From contig NC_135497.1 of NCBI RefSeq assembly GCF_052857255.1, positions 346,658,799-346,722,798 of the forward strand: DNA of 64,000 nt, read 5' to 3'. Positions within the stretch are counted from its first letter, which is position 1. Each line of letters begins with the position of its first letter. Shown here piece by piece: positions 21,500 to 33,039 of this stretch. Under the pieces are notes generated by a model, which saw nothing but the letters and a program-made list of their open reading frames with translations, was not told the origin of the DNA and ran no database searches. The translations under genes and the position numbers were made by a program. This DNA comes from Amblyomma americanum (lineage: Eukaryota; Arthropoda; Arachnida; Ixodida; Ixodidae).

Positions 21500-22712
21500 C
21501 CTTGGCGCGGCTCAAGCCAAAATGGGCAGGGAGCGGGCGCCCGGCACGGATAAGGTAGCAGTCAAACTGTTGGCGAACCTTCCCGATCGGGCATACGAAA
21601 CCCTACTATGAATATATCAACACCATTTGGACCGGGGACACTTCGTTGCCACCCAATTGGAAGATATCATTGGTAACCTTTATCCCGAAGGCGGCGAAAC
21701 CAGTAAACACAGCCCAAGCAGCACAGGTCATCGGCCCAATATTGCAACAGGATGGTCTCATCCTGGTCCTTTGTAGGGCCAGCTTTGCCAGTACAGTTCC
21801 AATGTTGGGCCAATTATTTGTGCTGCTTGGAAGACAACCTCCGGCCAGTCTCTCTCGTTTCATGCGTGTAGGGCAACTGATGGAAACGATAAGCCGTGTC
21901 CGCCTCTCCGATTACCTCGAGAGCAAGAACACCTTCGCCGACCCCATGTTTGGCTTCCGACTTCATAAGTCCGCACAAGACATCTTTAACAGCTTCATCA
22001 CGAGGTTCTCGAACCCATAAAACACCCGCACAATGACAACATAGTCCTAGCACTCGATCTGTAGGGTGCGTTTGACAATGTTAAACACGGCGTCATATTG
22101 AAACATCTTGGCGAGACCAACTGCGGTCCTCGTGCATTCAACTACATCAAATATTTCTTAACAGACCGCTTGGCCTATATACGCATACAAGAGACCGAGT
22201 ACAACCCGTTTGAGATGGGAACGCGGGGCAGACCACAAGGCGCTATGTTGTCCCCGCTTCGATTTAATATTGCCATGATGCACTTCCCGGCACAGCTAGC
22301 GGGGGACGACGGTGTTCAGCATGCACTGTATGCCGATGACATCACCATCTGCGCTGCTATGGGAAACATAAGAGAGATGGAGAAATGCCTAGAAGCAGCG
22401 ACGAGCATAGTAGACCACAATACTACGTACTGCGGCCTCCAGTGCTCCCCGTCCAAGTCTGAATTTGTGCATATTCCGCATTCTCAGAAATGCAGAATCT
22501 CCGTTCAGATTTCTCTCGCCAGCGGCACCATCCGTGAAGCGCTGGAGCTCCTAAAACTCGGTCTCTTCATTCATCAGCATCGCAAGGCAGACACAACCCT
22601 TGCCAAACTCCGCAAAGTCGGCGACCAGGTGGGCGGAACGGTACGCTGCGTTTGCAACAAGCGAGGAGGGTTGCGAAGTAAGGATGTGATGCGGCTCGAA
22701 ATGCTTTCGTAA
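21500..22712 (+). pseudogene. LINE B reverse transcriptase, broken
   Basis: Traces of the RT fingers lie at 21600-22020 (FIPKAAKPVNTAQAAQ and FGFRLHKSAQDI). The palm frame 22098-22712 has GRPQGAMLSPLRFNIAM and the catalytic YADDITIC near 22328. The stretch between is interrupted by frameshifts and a stop near 22063. Confidence 0.8.
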
Positions 22713-22723
22713 CTAGTCGAGTA

Positions 22724-23935
22724 ATGTACTCCACTCCTTACCTCCGCTTATGGAAACATGAAGAAGACTGCATAAAGGTTGTAGTCATCAGAATTTTCAA
22801 GAGAGCCCTCGACCTCCCGATCTCTACTTCCAACGCGCGACTACTCCCGTTGGGAGTGGTGAGCACCTATCGGGAACTTCGCGAGGCGCATCTCGTTATC
22901 CAATACACTCGTCTCTCCCAGACAGTGTCCGGTCGCCGCCTCTTGGACCGGTTACATATCAAACATGACCACGATACAATGGAACGGGTGTGATCCCGAA
23001 CTGTAGAGACGCGCCATCTACGTTCGACCCCTTCCGACTAAGATGAACAAGGAGGACCATACTGGCCGGAGCCAGGCGCGGGCGGATACCATGCTCCGCC
23101 ACTATGGCTCAAAGAAACATGTCTTCTACGTCGACATTGCAGGCCCCTACCACTCCATGGGGGAATGGTACACAGTTGCAGTGATACACGAGGGAAAACA
23201 GGTGGACGGCCTCTCGTTCAGAGCACCCAGCTCAACTCATGCGCAGGAGGTAGCGGTCGCCCAAGAAACCTCCCATCCCAACTCTAAATTCATCCTCAGA
23301 GACTCTCGCGGAGCCTGTCGTAACTTTGAGTGCGGTTGGATCACTCCACTTGCTAACCAAATTCTTTACCACAGTACTCGCGACTGCCATCCAACTCATC
23401 GCTCAATCATATAGATCCCCGGCCATCAAGGCATGCCAGGCCCGCGCACTCACTGACCGGGCACCAGGCGTTCCTCGGGAGGACCTTAACCCAGATCACA
23501 GCCCTCTTCTTTCTTGAGCACTATCGTGCCGAACACCGGCGTTACCCGGTTCTCATTAAGAGACTGGGTAAAACTAGCGAACGAGCTCTCCTTAGGCTCT
23601 TTACAAACACCCTGCTGTGCCTGGCGTTTCTCAAGCACTTTGATTCTTCTTTTGACGGCCGCTGCTCATTCTGTGGGGAGGTGGCCGACACCTTTCACAT
23701 GGTTTGGGCATGCAGACAAAATGCTTCTCTCCCCCCATCACCCCTTCCCCTACCCGAGAGGACTCGGAGGCGGCTCTGCTCGGCTGCCAGGAACTATCGG
23801 CCCGACAGGCCCAGGTCCGACGGACCTGCGCAGCGGTCAGGACCAACGGGGTCACGGAATGAGGGACTCCGCCGTCTATTTCATGGGGCGAAACACCCTA
23901 GGGGCCTCTTCCCAAGCACTTCTCTGTATATATAG
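22724..23935 (+). pseudogene. LINE B C-terminal region: RNase H and zinc-finger-like end
   Basis: Frame 22724-22993 resembles the RT-to-RNase H connection. Frame 23043-23414 holds the RNase H start FYVDIAGPYHS with catalytic Asp, a Glu in HAQEVAVAQE and an Asp in LRDSRGACRNF. A CSFCGEVADTFHMVWAC motif (C-x2-C-x7-H-x4-C) near 23660-23710 closes ORF2. Frames change at least three times. Confidence 0.75.
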
Positions 23936-23999
23936 ATAAATAAATCCCTTTCACCACCACCACCGCGAGAGAAGGAAGGAAGATGGGAGTGAAATGTTT

Positions 24000-24241
24000 G
24001 GTTTGTTATAGGGTTTCATGCCGCAAAGCGACTCGGGCTATCCGGGGCGCCGTAGTGGAGTGTTCGGGATAGTTTGGACCATCCGGGGTTTTTTAACGTG
24101 CATGCACAGTGCACTGCGCATCGCACAGTCCACGCGTCCCTAGCACTCATCCATCGAATTCGACCGCTCGGTCCGGATCGAACCCACGTCTTTCGGGCCA
24201 GCAGCCGAGCACCCTCACTACTGAGCCATCGCGGCGGCTCT
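24000..24241 (-). repeat. SINE, Ruka-like, minus strand, in spacer
   Basis: The minus-strand head reads GCCGCGATGGCTCAGTAGTG with GTGGGTTCGATCCGGACCG. The body contains CATGCACGTTAAAAAACCCC and GATAGCCCGAGTCGCTTTGC. It lies just past the end of LINE B and has no partner in the other arm. Confidence 0.8.
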
Positions 24242-24983
24242 GGGGCAAGTGGATTTTCTGATAGTATACCAGCGCGTTGAACGCAAGTACACGCATCGCG
24301 ATTCGCGGGTAGCATGTTCGTGCCAGTGTTTTTACCAAGTGCAGCACGTGCACAGCCTGGCATAGTGCGACGTATTAGTGGAACAGCGACAGACCTAATG
24401 CCACTTCCGCTGGAAATTTTCACCTTATTCCTTTAAGCACATCTTCCTGTTTATAAATTCGTTCACACACATATATATATATAGCTCACCAAAACATCTG
24501 CGCATGTTTCTAATAGCTTCTTGTACGCGTAAGGCCCACGCTCGTAAGAGTGCAAACCAAATTGTGTTTTTAAAAACACAATTTCGTGAAAACACAAGCT
24601 AGAACTCTCAGAAATGAAGATAAACAATCAGTGCGGTGTCCTTCGTTCGCAAGACGAATTCATTTCTCGGGGCGTGCTACAGCGTAGTGGTTTTACTTGA
24701 ACTTCTTTGCCTCAGCACTGTTATGAAAGCAAATCGTGAACGCGCACCTTTGTCGTATAGAAGAAAGGAGAGTAGAGAAAGGCTTTGACGGCCAGAAGAT
24801 GGGTGCTCTTTTTACTTTATTTCCTGTCTCGTGCGCGTGCTGCACATAGTTGTTTTAATTAGCGGCTGTGTGAAGATTATTCACTAAAGTTTCTTTATTT
24901 TCCTCCTCCACAACCTGCCACACCAAGAGCATGTGATCAGGTGTTACACATTTTTCTCTTCACCTCAACAGTGCATGCGACTG
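24242..24983. other. Spacer sequence, nothing recognised
   Basis: Unique, non-paired sequence between the spacer SINE and the right arm. It has a short AT run near 24472. No gene, RNA or transposon feature was seen. Confidence 0.5.
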
Positions 24984-25457
24984 GCCGCTGACACTGGCGA
25001 ACTCCTCTTGCGTAGCTAGTTCTGAATAACTGATGCGAAATTTCAGGAACCATCGGAAACAGTGAATGGTGCATTTCGCAGTGTTGTGTTCTTGTATCAG
25101 AGGCTTCTTGCTTCGTTGTTATAGGAAATTCTTCGTGAATTTCTGGTGCGCAGTATTTGTCGCCACTCAAACGCATAAGCAAAGCAGAACGTGCATGCTC
25201 AAGCTAACACTTGCATGTGACGCCATACCTGGAACCACGTTAGAATCTTTTAAGTCACAATTGCAGCCCTAGCGGAACACCCGTATACTCTGCTTTACGG
25301 ATTGTCTGCGTCGACACTACGCTGTTTAGCTTAGCATTTCGGTAAAGGTTAATTCCGCGTGGGGAATATCCGGAACAACGAAGCGTGATGCCTTTCATTC
25401 CCGTGATTCCCGCGCCGATACTTCCCCTTTTCGTGCATCGTGGCCTGTTTTTACATT

Positions 25458-26184
25458 ATTGAAAGAGTTTTTGGATTCATGAGTTTACGGGGGTTAACGT
25501 CCTAGAGCGACTCAGGCTATGAGGGACGCCGTAGTGAAGTGCTCCGAAAACTATGACCACCTGGTGTTCTTAAGGCCGTTTCACATGATGCGATTGTTGC
25601 CGCAGCGCAGTGCGATTTCTGCCGCTGTGCGACAGATATGCGCGTCGTTCTCGTCGCAGGGCCACTGCGACAGACTTTCAACAAGTTGGTCGCATTGTCG
25701 CAGCGTCGGTGCGGTCGCAGCGATGGCCACAGTAGTCAGCCAATAGGAGCTCAGCGACATGACAGGAAAATCTCGAAAACGTTTTATTGAGCTTAAGAAT
25801 ACATCACAGCTCAATATTATTACCCATGATTACGAAATCAACGCCTGCCACGATGTTTGACATTTATTGCAGCCGAAGAATTTTCGGCCACTGAAAGGCC
25901 GCACCGACGCTAGGGCGCTGGTGCCGACGGCACCGACTGAATTCATCGTTGTCATGTGAAACAGCGGCTGCGATTACCGTCGCAACGACAGTGCGACCGG
26001 GCCGTAATTTTTCGTTCCCGTCGCACCATGTGAAACGGGCTTTAAACGTGCACTGAAATCGCGCAGTGCACGCGCCTCGAGAATTTCGCCTCCATCGAAA
26101 TAGGACCGCCGAGGCCGGGATCGAACCCGTGTCTTTCGGGTCAGCAGCCGAGTGCTATAACTACAGAGCCACCGCGGCGGCATC
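25458..26184 (-). repeat. tRNA-derived SINE (right copy) split by a MITE
   Basis: Same SINE as 18922-19165, reversed. The tRNA-like head is at 26098-26184, the tail at 25458-25573, and the two pieces are separated by the 468-bp TTAA element. Joining them at TTAA recovers the order seen in the left arm. Confidence 0.85.
25574..26041. mobile_element. TTAA-flanked MITE (piggyBac-like target)
   Basis: The element is flanked by TTAA at 25570-25573 and 26042-26045. Its ends are inverted: GGCCGTTTCACATGATGCGA at the left and AGCCCGTTTCACATGGTGCG reading inward from the right. The left arm has the intact SINE with a single TTAA at 19061-19064, directly showing the empty site. No transposase is encoded. 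TTAA duplication is the hallmark of piggyBac-type transposition, so the mobilising enzyme is inferred to be of that kind. Confidence 0.88.
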
Positions 26185-27004
26185 GAATATGACGGTGCTC
26201 TGTGTTGGCGAGGGCCATGAAAGAGCTGCATACATAGGTATTGTTAGCCTGTGTGCACTGCTTTCGCGCGATAAGAGCTGCATCGATATTTTTTTTCTTG
26301 CTCACTGTTTCGCTGCTATCGAAGGAGGAGTGGAAAGGAGGAAACAAGGAGTAGGAGGATGGAGACAGAGAAAGAGAGCGGTGAGTACAGGCAGCGTGAA
26401 CTGCGGTTATCCATGGCACGACCACAGGAGGAAAAAAATTCTTCTGAATATCCTCTACGACAGAGCATATACCCTTTGAAAACAATGTGCGAGTTCACTT
26501 GTTAAGACAGAGCCGACTAGAATGCGATCCGCATTGCATATGAGCCTCGAGGTGACTAGTCGCTACTTATTGTTGGGCGTAAATGAAAACCAAGCACTAG
26601 TCGAGTGCGCCTTTAGATTCCATTATTTAGCACCGCTGCTTTTACAGGATTTCGAGCTGCACGTGATACACCTATAAAGAGGACTCATTTGCCTTGTTCG
26701 GGCGACACAAAGCGAACCATCTTCTCATCAGTTCAGACAAAACACGGCCAAAGCGGTATCTGATAACTCGCAGAATTCGCGTCTGCCTTTTTTTTAGCGG
26801 TACACGTATACTGCACTGAAGGACCAGCTGACTCAATAACGTGACCGCAATTCATCGAACCTTAACTGCGAATCTAGCCAGCCACCAAGCCGATGGTCAA
26901 AATATGAGGAGGAAGTGACCGGCTGCTTTAAAGGATACGTTGGCAGACACGCGGAACTTAGAGATAAAGCAGGCGCCAAAAAACCAGAACTGGAATCATG
27001 ATTG
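26185..27004. other. Arm sequence, no gene recognised
   Basis: Partner of 18093-18921. No coding or RNA feature was identified. Confidence 0.5.
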
Positions 27005-27887
27005 AGGCGAAAAGCTTCACTACGCCCCCTTTTCGAGCCGTCAGGGGGGCCGCAAATTTGACCCTAAATATAGCTGGAGGTCAGTGTGGCCGCAAGTTTC
27101 ACCTTGAATGTAGATAGAAGCCAAACGTTGAGAAATGACGCTTGTCTCAAATATCTCGATGGACAGCGAACCGCCCCTATGAGGAAAGGAAAATGAAATG
27201 AAAATCGGTTTTATGGAAATGAAATTAAGCCTGTCTCACACATCTCGGTGGACAACCGAATCGCGCCGTAAGGGAATGAAAGTGAAATAAACTTTGTTTG
27301 AAGGAAATGAAATGACGCCTGTCTCACAGGTGGTCGAAATTATCCCGAAGCCCTCCACTACGCCCCCTCTTTCTTCCTTTCTTCTTCAACTCTCTCCTTT
27401 CTCCGTTCCCTTACGGCGCAGTTCAGGTGTCAGATGATATTTTGGACCGACACTGCGCCATTTCCTTTCCCCGAAAACGAATTTTCCTTACGGTTCGGAC
27501 CCGACCGCGGCGGCTGCGTTTTTATGGAGGAAAAATGCTAAGGCGCCCGTGTGCTGTGCGATGTCAGTGCACGTTAAAGATCCCCAGGTGGTCGAAATTA
27601 TTCCGGAGCCCTCCACTACAGCACCTCTTCTTCCTTACTTCTTTCACTCCCTCCTTTATCCCTTCCCTTACGGCGCGGTTCAGGTGTCCAACGATATATG
27701 AGACAGATACTGCGCCATTTCCTTTCCCCCAAAACCAATTATTATTATTATTACGGGCGCGGTTCGGGTGTCGACCGAAGTATGTGAGTCAGGCGTCGTT
27801 CCGTTCTTTGACCTCTAGGTACATTCAAGGTAAAACTTGCGGCCCCGCTTACGGCTCTAAAACAGGCGTATTGAAGCTTTTCGCCTC
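27005..27887. mobile_element. TIR element with nested SINEs (right copy)
   Basis: Ends AGGCGAAAAGCTTCACTACG at 27005 and its inverted counterpart ending at about 27887 match the left copy at 17473-18092. The interior carries SINE 3' sequence (about 27310-27480) and a nearly complete plus-strand SINE body at 27485-27745 with GCGTTTTTATGGAGGAAAAA and a pyrimidine-rich tail ending in ATT repeats. Nesting makes this copy about 260 bp longer than the left one. Confidence 0.65.
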
Positions 27888-28084
27888 AAAAAGAGGCTGT
27901 CGATTAGCTCAGCTAATCCAGGATATACATGCGAAAGCTATTGGCGTTCATTGTGTTCATTGGCGTTGGCGTTGACAACGTTGTAGACACCGATTAATTT
28001 GAGGAAAGGAAGAACGGATAACTGGCTCCCTGGGTTAGTGGACGCCTCAGCTTTGAGGTACGTGGCTGGAGAGATAGACGAAAA
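27888..28084 (+). repeat. Dispersed repeat also found at 59831-59992
   Basis: Shares with 59831-59992 the words GTTCATTGGCGTTG, GACAAC and GGCTCC, and the palindromic GATTAGCTCAGCTAATCC (or its variant). It probably belongs to a tick SINE or SINE tail that I could not define further. Confidence 0.5.
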
Positions 28085-28350
28085 TGAAAATTGGTTTTTG
28101 TGGAAAGGAAAAGGCGTAGTATCTGTCTCACATCTCGGCTGAGACATGACCCAAGCCGTAAGGGAAGGGATAAAGGAGGGAGTGAAAGAAGAAAAGAAGA
28201 AAGACTTGCCGTAGTGGAGGGCTCCAGCACAATTTCGACCACCTGGGGATATTTAACGTGCGCTGACATCGGACAGCACGCGGGTGCCTTAGCGTTCCGC
28301 CTCCATCGAAACGCCGCCACCGCGGTCGATTTCAAACTCGACAGCAGCGG
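28085..28350 (-). repeat. SINE, Ruka-like, right arm only
   Basis: On the minus strand a degraded tRNA-like head (CGCCGCTGCTGTCGAGTTTG) is followed by GGCGGAACGCTAAGGCACCC, CCCCAGGTGGTCGAAATTG and a pyrimidine-rich 3' tail. There is no copy at the matching place in the left arm, so it inserted after the arms formed. Confidence 0.75.
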
Positions 28351-29029
28351 CTGCGTATTATCAAGTCGTTTTTTCTGTTACCGTGTTATTTGTTGACGGC
28401 GTGTTAAGGTTTACGTTCATTCACTTCATCCTTCTTTTCTGCATATAGTTTACAAATTGCAAAGAAAAAGGGTTCAATTATCACTCATTGGTGTACATTT
28501 TTGTCTCCCTCGTTCTCGTCCGTTTGCTGGCACTATTCGGCTTGAGTGCCATGGCGCTAGCAACTGTCAACTTTTATTTGTGGCACGCTCTTAGTACGTA
28601 AAACTAAAGTCACCTGCGCAGGTGCGTTCTCAGCAGCCCTTGTATTCGATTATGGCGCCCCCGCGGTTCGTATCTATACAAAAGCGTGTCGTCTTGCTTT
28701 GATCGAGTGGAGAGCATTCAGGACAGCTGGCTAAAACCATACTTGCATTCCAACAACCATAGATAGTGTTTTAGACCATGAACGTTGTTATTTGTCTATG
28801 CCTATATAGCTTTCCTTTTTGAAACTGACAGCAGCTAGTTGCAAACATGCGTGGTCTGGCCAGCACACCAGCCCAACGCGTGCTCTGAAAACAAGCTGCG
28901 TTTTATGTCAAATGCTGGAAGCTCTAAGGCCATCTTTGAGCCATCTCAAACTATTCCACATTTCAGAAATAGACTGGTGCAAAAAAGAGAATCAAAGGTA
29001 CACACAAAGGATGTCTTGCCAAACTGTAT
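28351..29029. other. Arm sequence, no gene recognised
   Basis: Partly pairs with 17001-17433. No gene or RNA feature was seen. Confidence 0.5.
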
Positions 29030-29157
29030 ACCGTGCGATGTCAGTGCACGTTAAAGAACCACAGGTGGTCGAAATTTCCGTAGCCCTTCATTACGGCGTC
29101 TTTCATAGCCTGAGTCGCTTTGGGACGTTAAACCCATATAAACCAAACCAAACCAAA
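29030..29157 (+). repeat. SINE 3' part, Ruka-like (right copy)
   Basis: Contains GTGCGATGTCAGTGCACG, GTTAAAGAACCACAGG and CATAGCCTGAGTCGCTTTGG with an AAACC tail. Partner of 16838-17000. Confidence 0.75.
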
Positions 29158-29730
29158 CTCTGTACATGCATCCCACCTTTTCGTATGGGCTTCGGGGAGT
29201 CAGTTTGGCTTTCCGTCTTTTCCCAAGGCGAATTTCATTCTTTGGATTTGTTATTTAGTTCCGGTATGGAGACTAACGAAAGCAGACGACATTGTTCCAT
29301 TCTGGTAACGTCAACACGCTTAGATATTATACCTGCGTCGGCCAAATGTTTACTGTTCTGATTTCATCAAAGTGCTGAGTAATGCACACTTCGCGTTGAT
29401 AACGTGCCCGTGACTGCGTAAATCTGTTCCCAGCACGTTCACGAACAAAAGAAAGAGGGCCATTTATATCTGTTCACTACCGCTTATTTCCACACAAACA
29501 TGAGGCGCACCTGTTACGGAAACAGAACAGCACGCCTTTTGTTTCTTTGCTCCACGCTTCAAGCTTTGTGAAAATGCATCAACAGCTGATACCTTGTGGG
29601 GGAATAGAGAGCAAAGAATTTCTGATGTTCGTGCTCCGTTAGGCCAGCATATACGTAGCGAAAGCGCGGCGACTTCTGCTTGGGAAGAGTGCATTCACTA
29701 GATGAGCCTTTGTACTGCAAATTAAAGCTT
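29158..29730. other. Arm sequence including near-identical segment
   Basis: The part 29464-29730 is nearly identical to 16261-16530 in the left arm. No gene recognised. Confidence 0.45.
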
Positions 29731-29804
29731 GAGCCGTCGTGGCGGAGTGGGAGCGTCTGCGCATCAAACGCCGATGGCCATGGTTCGGTTCCGAGCCACG
29801 GCAC
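29731..29804 (+). repeat. tRNA-like sequence (right copy)
   Basis: GCCGTCGTGGCGGAGTGGGA begins it and CCACGGCAC closes it. It has A- and B-box-like motifs but an irregular anticodon arm. See 16186-16260. Confidence 0.5.
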
Positions 29805-30849
29805 AAGTTTTCTTTGTTTTATTCAGTGAGTGTGCAGGGGTTTTCAGTGGCTCCCATAGATGCCGCCACCAAATACGTCGGTTAACGGTTAAGCGCAAAC
29901 TGTGTTAAGGCGCGTTTATACTGCAGCGTAACGCGCGCGCGAGCGCGCTGCACGGCGACGCCACGTCAGCCAAGGCGAGACCCTCATTACTTCAAATGCG
30001 CTTGACCGCCGACGCGTTCGACGGCTGCAGCGCACTCTGACCGCACTGGCGGAGTCTTGGAGCATGTCTCTATCTCGCGTCGAGTGCGCCAGCCGCCGCC
30101 GGCCCAGCCAGACCGGTTCGGCTGTGCGGCTGCGCTTCGAGGCCCGCTTTGTGGTGTCATGTGCCTTCTCGGAGCACCGCCACGCCGAAATCGCAAGCTC
30201 GCGGCCAGTAATTGAAAATAAAGTGCGCAGACAAGCTCAAACACGCTTCGCAAAAGCAATTGGAGTGGTGCCTGGCCTGTGTAGATGGCGTCGCACATTG
30301 TGCAAGGAAACAGAGGGCGCGGATCATTTTTGCTTGTCTGTGCCGACAAAGTTCAAAGCTTATGCGAGGCGATAAACTCAAGAAAAAGCACATGGCCTGT
30401 ACCAGGGCTCTATCTGCGTGCGTGCAAAAATGCCCGCGAATGCTCCAGTAGACATGCTTAGTCGCTTAGGGACGTTAAAAACCAATAAGCTAAGCTACGA
30501 CAGCGATGTAACTGACTCACATAAAGGCAATGATTCGTGCGCGTGCGCCTGCCAGGCGCCTCCACAATCAGGGGCTGCATTCAACGCCAGCAGTGGCCAG
30601 CTCTGTTTCCAGAGTGGGATAGCGCCCAGTGTGAAAAAATAAAAAAAGTTTGCATAGCCTGCAAAGTTCTAGTCAATGTATGATTTCAGCGGCACGGAAG
30701 GAGCTAATATGGGTACCAGGTCAGCAGGTAGATGAAGGAAACGAGCGCGCACACGCTTCGGCCCAAGCTTTTCTTCCTCGGAAGCGTTCGAGGTCCTCCT
30801 TACTTATTCAGGCTCCCCCTCTCCTTTAATAACTTATTCCGAGATATTA
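29805..30849. other. Arm sequence, no gene recognised
   Basis: Partner of 15171-16185. GC-rich in 29930-30180, with no coding signal. Confidence 0.45.
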
Positions 30850-31008
30850 CAGCATTTGCGCCTTGAAAGGCAGACACTCCCGAGGCGCACGAAGGGTCTT
30901 TGTATATCAGAAGAATGTCACATTCGAAGGCTACAAACTGTGTCGTTTATTATTCCACCTACGCTTCACGCCTCTGAGCCCGAGTCCTTTTCGGCACAGT
31001 GCAAATAT
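30850..31008 (+). pseudogene. LINE 3' fragment, first part (right copy, split by Gypsy D)
   Basis: Homologous to the 5' side of 14747-15170 and runs to the ATAT target site at 31005-31008, where Gypsy D begins. The remainder resumes at 36886. Confidence 0.75.
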
Positions 31009-31382
31009 TGCCGCGAACATTTGCAGTATTTGTTCATTCTTCAAATATTCCGCCACACAACTTTATCGCTTTGTTTGCAACGCAAGACACGACTAGATTA
31101 AACTCGATTGATCGCAGCCTGGCACCGCTGATTCTACGTTGTTCCGGTATTTTCTAGTAACCTTGCACGCTTTTATCTTCAAATTTCGCTATCAACTTTA
31201 AATTGAGCACTGCCGACAGCGGCGGGCATTCTGTTCGACGACCGCCGAGCACGCTTGTCGTTTCGCCGCCGCTGAGTGATTCAGTCCATGTTGGGTGCAA
31301 GTCAGCACAATAAACAGTTTTCTTTTAGAAGACTTTTGTCCGTCTTCATCGCTGCTTCGACTGCCGTCACCACTACGTGACA
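31009..31382 (+). repeat. Gypsy D 5' LTR (374 bp)
   Basis: Begins TGCCGCGAACATT and ends CACTACGTGACA. AATAAACAG near 31309 is a plausible poly(A) signal. The primer-binding site starts two bases downstream. Confidence 0.95.
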
Positions 31383-31384
31383 TA

Positions 31385-31402
31385 TGGTGGAGGTGCGGGG
31401 TT
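31385..31402 (+). promoter_or_regulatory. Gypsy D primer-binding site
   Basis: TGGTGGAGGTGCGGGGTT lies two bases after the LTR. It shares TGGTGGAGGTG with Gypsy B and Gypsy C. Confidence 0.7.
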
Positions 31403-31409
31403 GTCTTCC

Positions 31410-32786
31410 ATGTTCCGGACGCCCCCTTCAAGTCGTGAAGCTAGCCCTCAGCGCTTCGCACCCGAGAACGAGCCAGAAGTTCAGCGAGCCAGCCGACGTC
31501 TCCAGGGAGAGGATCATGAGTTCGGGACTCACACGGACCGCACCAGACAGCGAAAATACGCTGCTACGAGCATCGCAACCTCGCCGAAGATGTCGACCCC
31601 GATCATACTGCAGCAGCCGCGGGTGCCGCCAACTTTCAATGGATCCCTAGGCGAAGACCCTGAAGAATGGTTGGACCAATCTGAGCCCGTGGCGTCATTC
31701 AACAAGTGGGATGATGCGGCAAAAACTGGACACGTGTTTTTCTCGTTGGATGGCTCCGCACGCGCGTGGTACGAAAACTACGAGTCGTCCCTTACGACAT
31801 GGGAGCTATTCAAGAAGGAACTCTTGAAGGTATTCACCAGTGTCGTGAGGAAAGAAAGAGCCGAACGACTCCTCGAGTCCAGGATCCAGCTTCCGAATCA
31901 GCCCGTCCGCGGTTACGTCGAGGAGATAAAGCGCCTATTTCGCCGCGGCGATCCCGAGATGCCCGAGGAAAAGAAAGCTCAGTTTTTAAAGCGCTGCGTA
32001 AAGGATCAACTCTTTGGCATCTTCGTCCGCCAGGCGCCAAAAACAGTCGAGGAATTCATGCAAGAAGCCTGCACGATTGAGAAGATCCTCGACATCCGAG
32101 CTCGGTAGTGCAATCGCAATTCCTCTGCCTGTGCAATCCGTTCGGACACGACGGCCACCACCAGCGACAGCTTGCGGGAAGTTATCCACGACATCGTCCG
32201 AGAGGAGGTACGCCGATTACTGCCATTCTCCCCACAGCCGCAAGCAGCGAGTCTGATGGATGTGGTACGGGAAGAAGTGCAACAGGCACTTGGCATCCCG
32301 ACAGCCACAGAACCCCAGGCCATGACCTACGCCGCTGCAGTAAGGACTCCTCAGCCCCAACGACAACCCCTGCATCCTGACCGACATGAACAACTTGTTC
32401 CCGAACGCCACCTCCCTGCCCCCGCCAGCCCAGCCTACGATCGACGCTCAAGCCCCAGGAAATAAGACGCCTGGAGGACTTCCGACAACCGGCCGTTGTG
32501 CTTCCAATGCAGTGAGGCTGGCCATATTCTTCGTCACTGCCCGTACCGACGTATCGGTCTTCGAGGATTTGCCGTTAACGCTCCACGACCACACATCGGC
32601 CAACGTCCGCAGGAAATCGACGAGTACCTGCGTCGAGAGGAGTACACGCCGAACCGGTTTTCGCGCTCAACATCACCGTCAACATCGTGCTCGCCGCAAC
32701 TCCTCGCCGCAACTACGCAGCCGCGGTACGAGGAAGGTCTCCCAGCCCTCGTAGGGGAGACTAAACACAGCAACCTCTGGAGGTGA
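31410..32786 (+). pseudogene. gag: Gypsy D gag
   Basis: The ATG at 31410 (MFRTPPSS) is preferred because upstream in-frame starts fall in the primer-binding site. The capsid region has PPTFNGSLGEDPEEWLDQ near 31630 and ARAWYENYESSLTTWELFK near 31760. A CX2CX4HX4C knuckle (CFQCSEAGHILRHC) lies at about 32499-32540. One frame runs through all of this with two in-frame stops, TAG at 32106-32108 and TAA at 32463-32465. It is therefore a lightly broken capsid gene. Confidence 0.85.
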
Positions 32787-33039
32787 GGTTGCTCACGAGC
32801 GAAACGCCGAAGATCCTCCACCGACCACGCCCCATGAAGACGCTGCACCCGCGATGCCGCATGAAGAACCGACACTCGCTCCACCGACGCCGCACAAAAT
32901 GACAACCTCGACCACGACGCACACTGCTTTCAAAACGACGCCGCCACACAGAAAAGCTTCGCCCACGCGCGCCATCCGCGACTCGCATACGCGACGAAGC
33001 AGTGACCCGACGCCGAGAGCGACATGCAATGCAAGAGCC

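Larger units (their letters stand above)
19991..23965 (+). mobile_element. LINE B: degenerate I-clade non-LTR retrotransposon
   Basis: The 5' end is truncated within ORF1. ORF2 order is endonuclease, RT, RNase H and C-terminal zinc-finger-like motif, with many stops and frameshifts. The 3' end carries AATAAATCCCTTTC and CACC repeats near 23938-23965. It occupies most of the spacer between the palindrome arms. Having both an APE-type endonuclease and RNase H is typical of the I clade. Confidence 0.85.
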
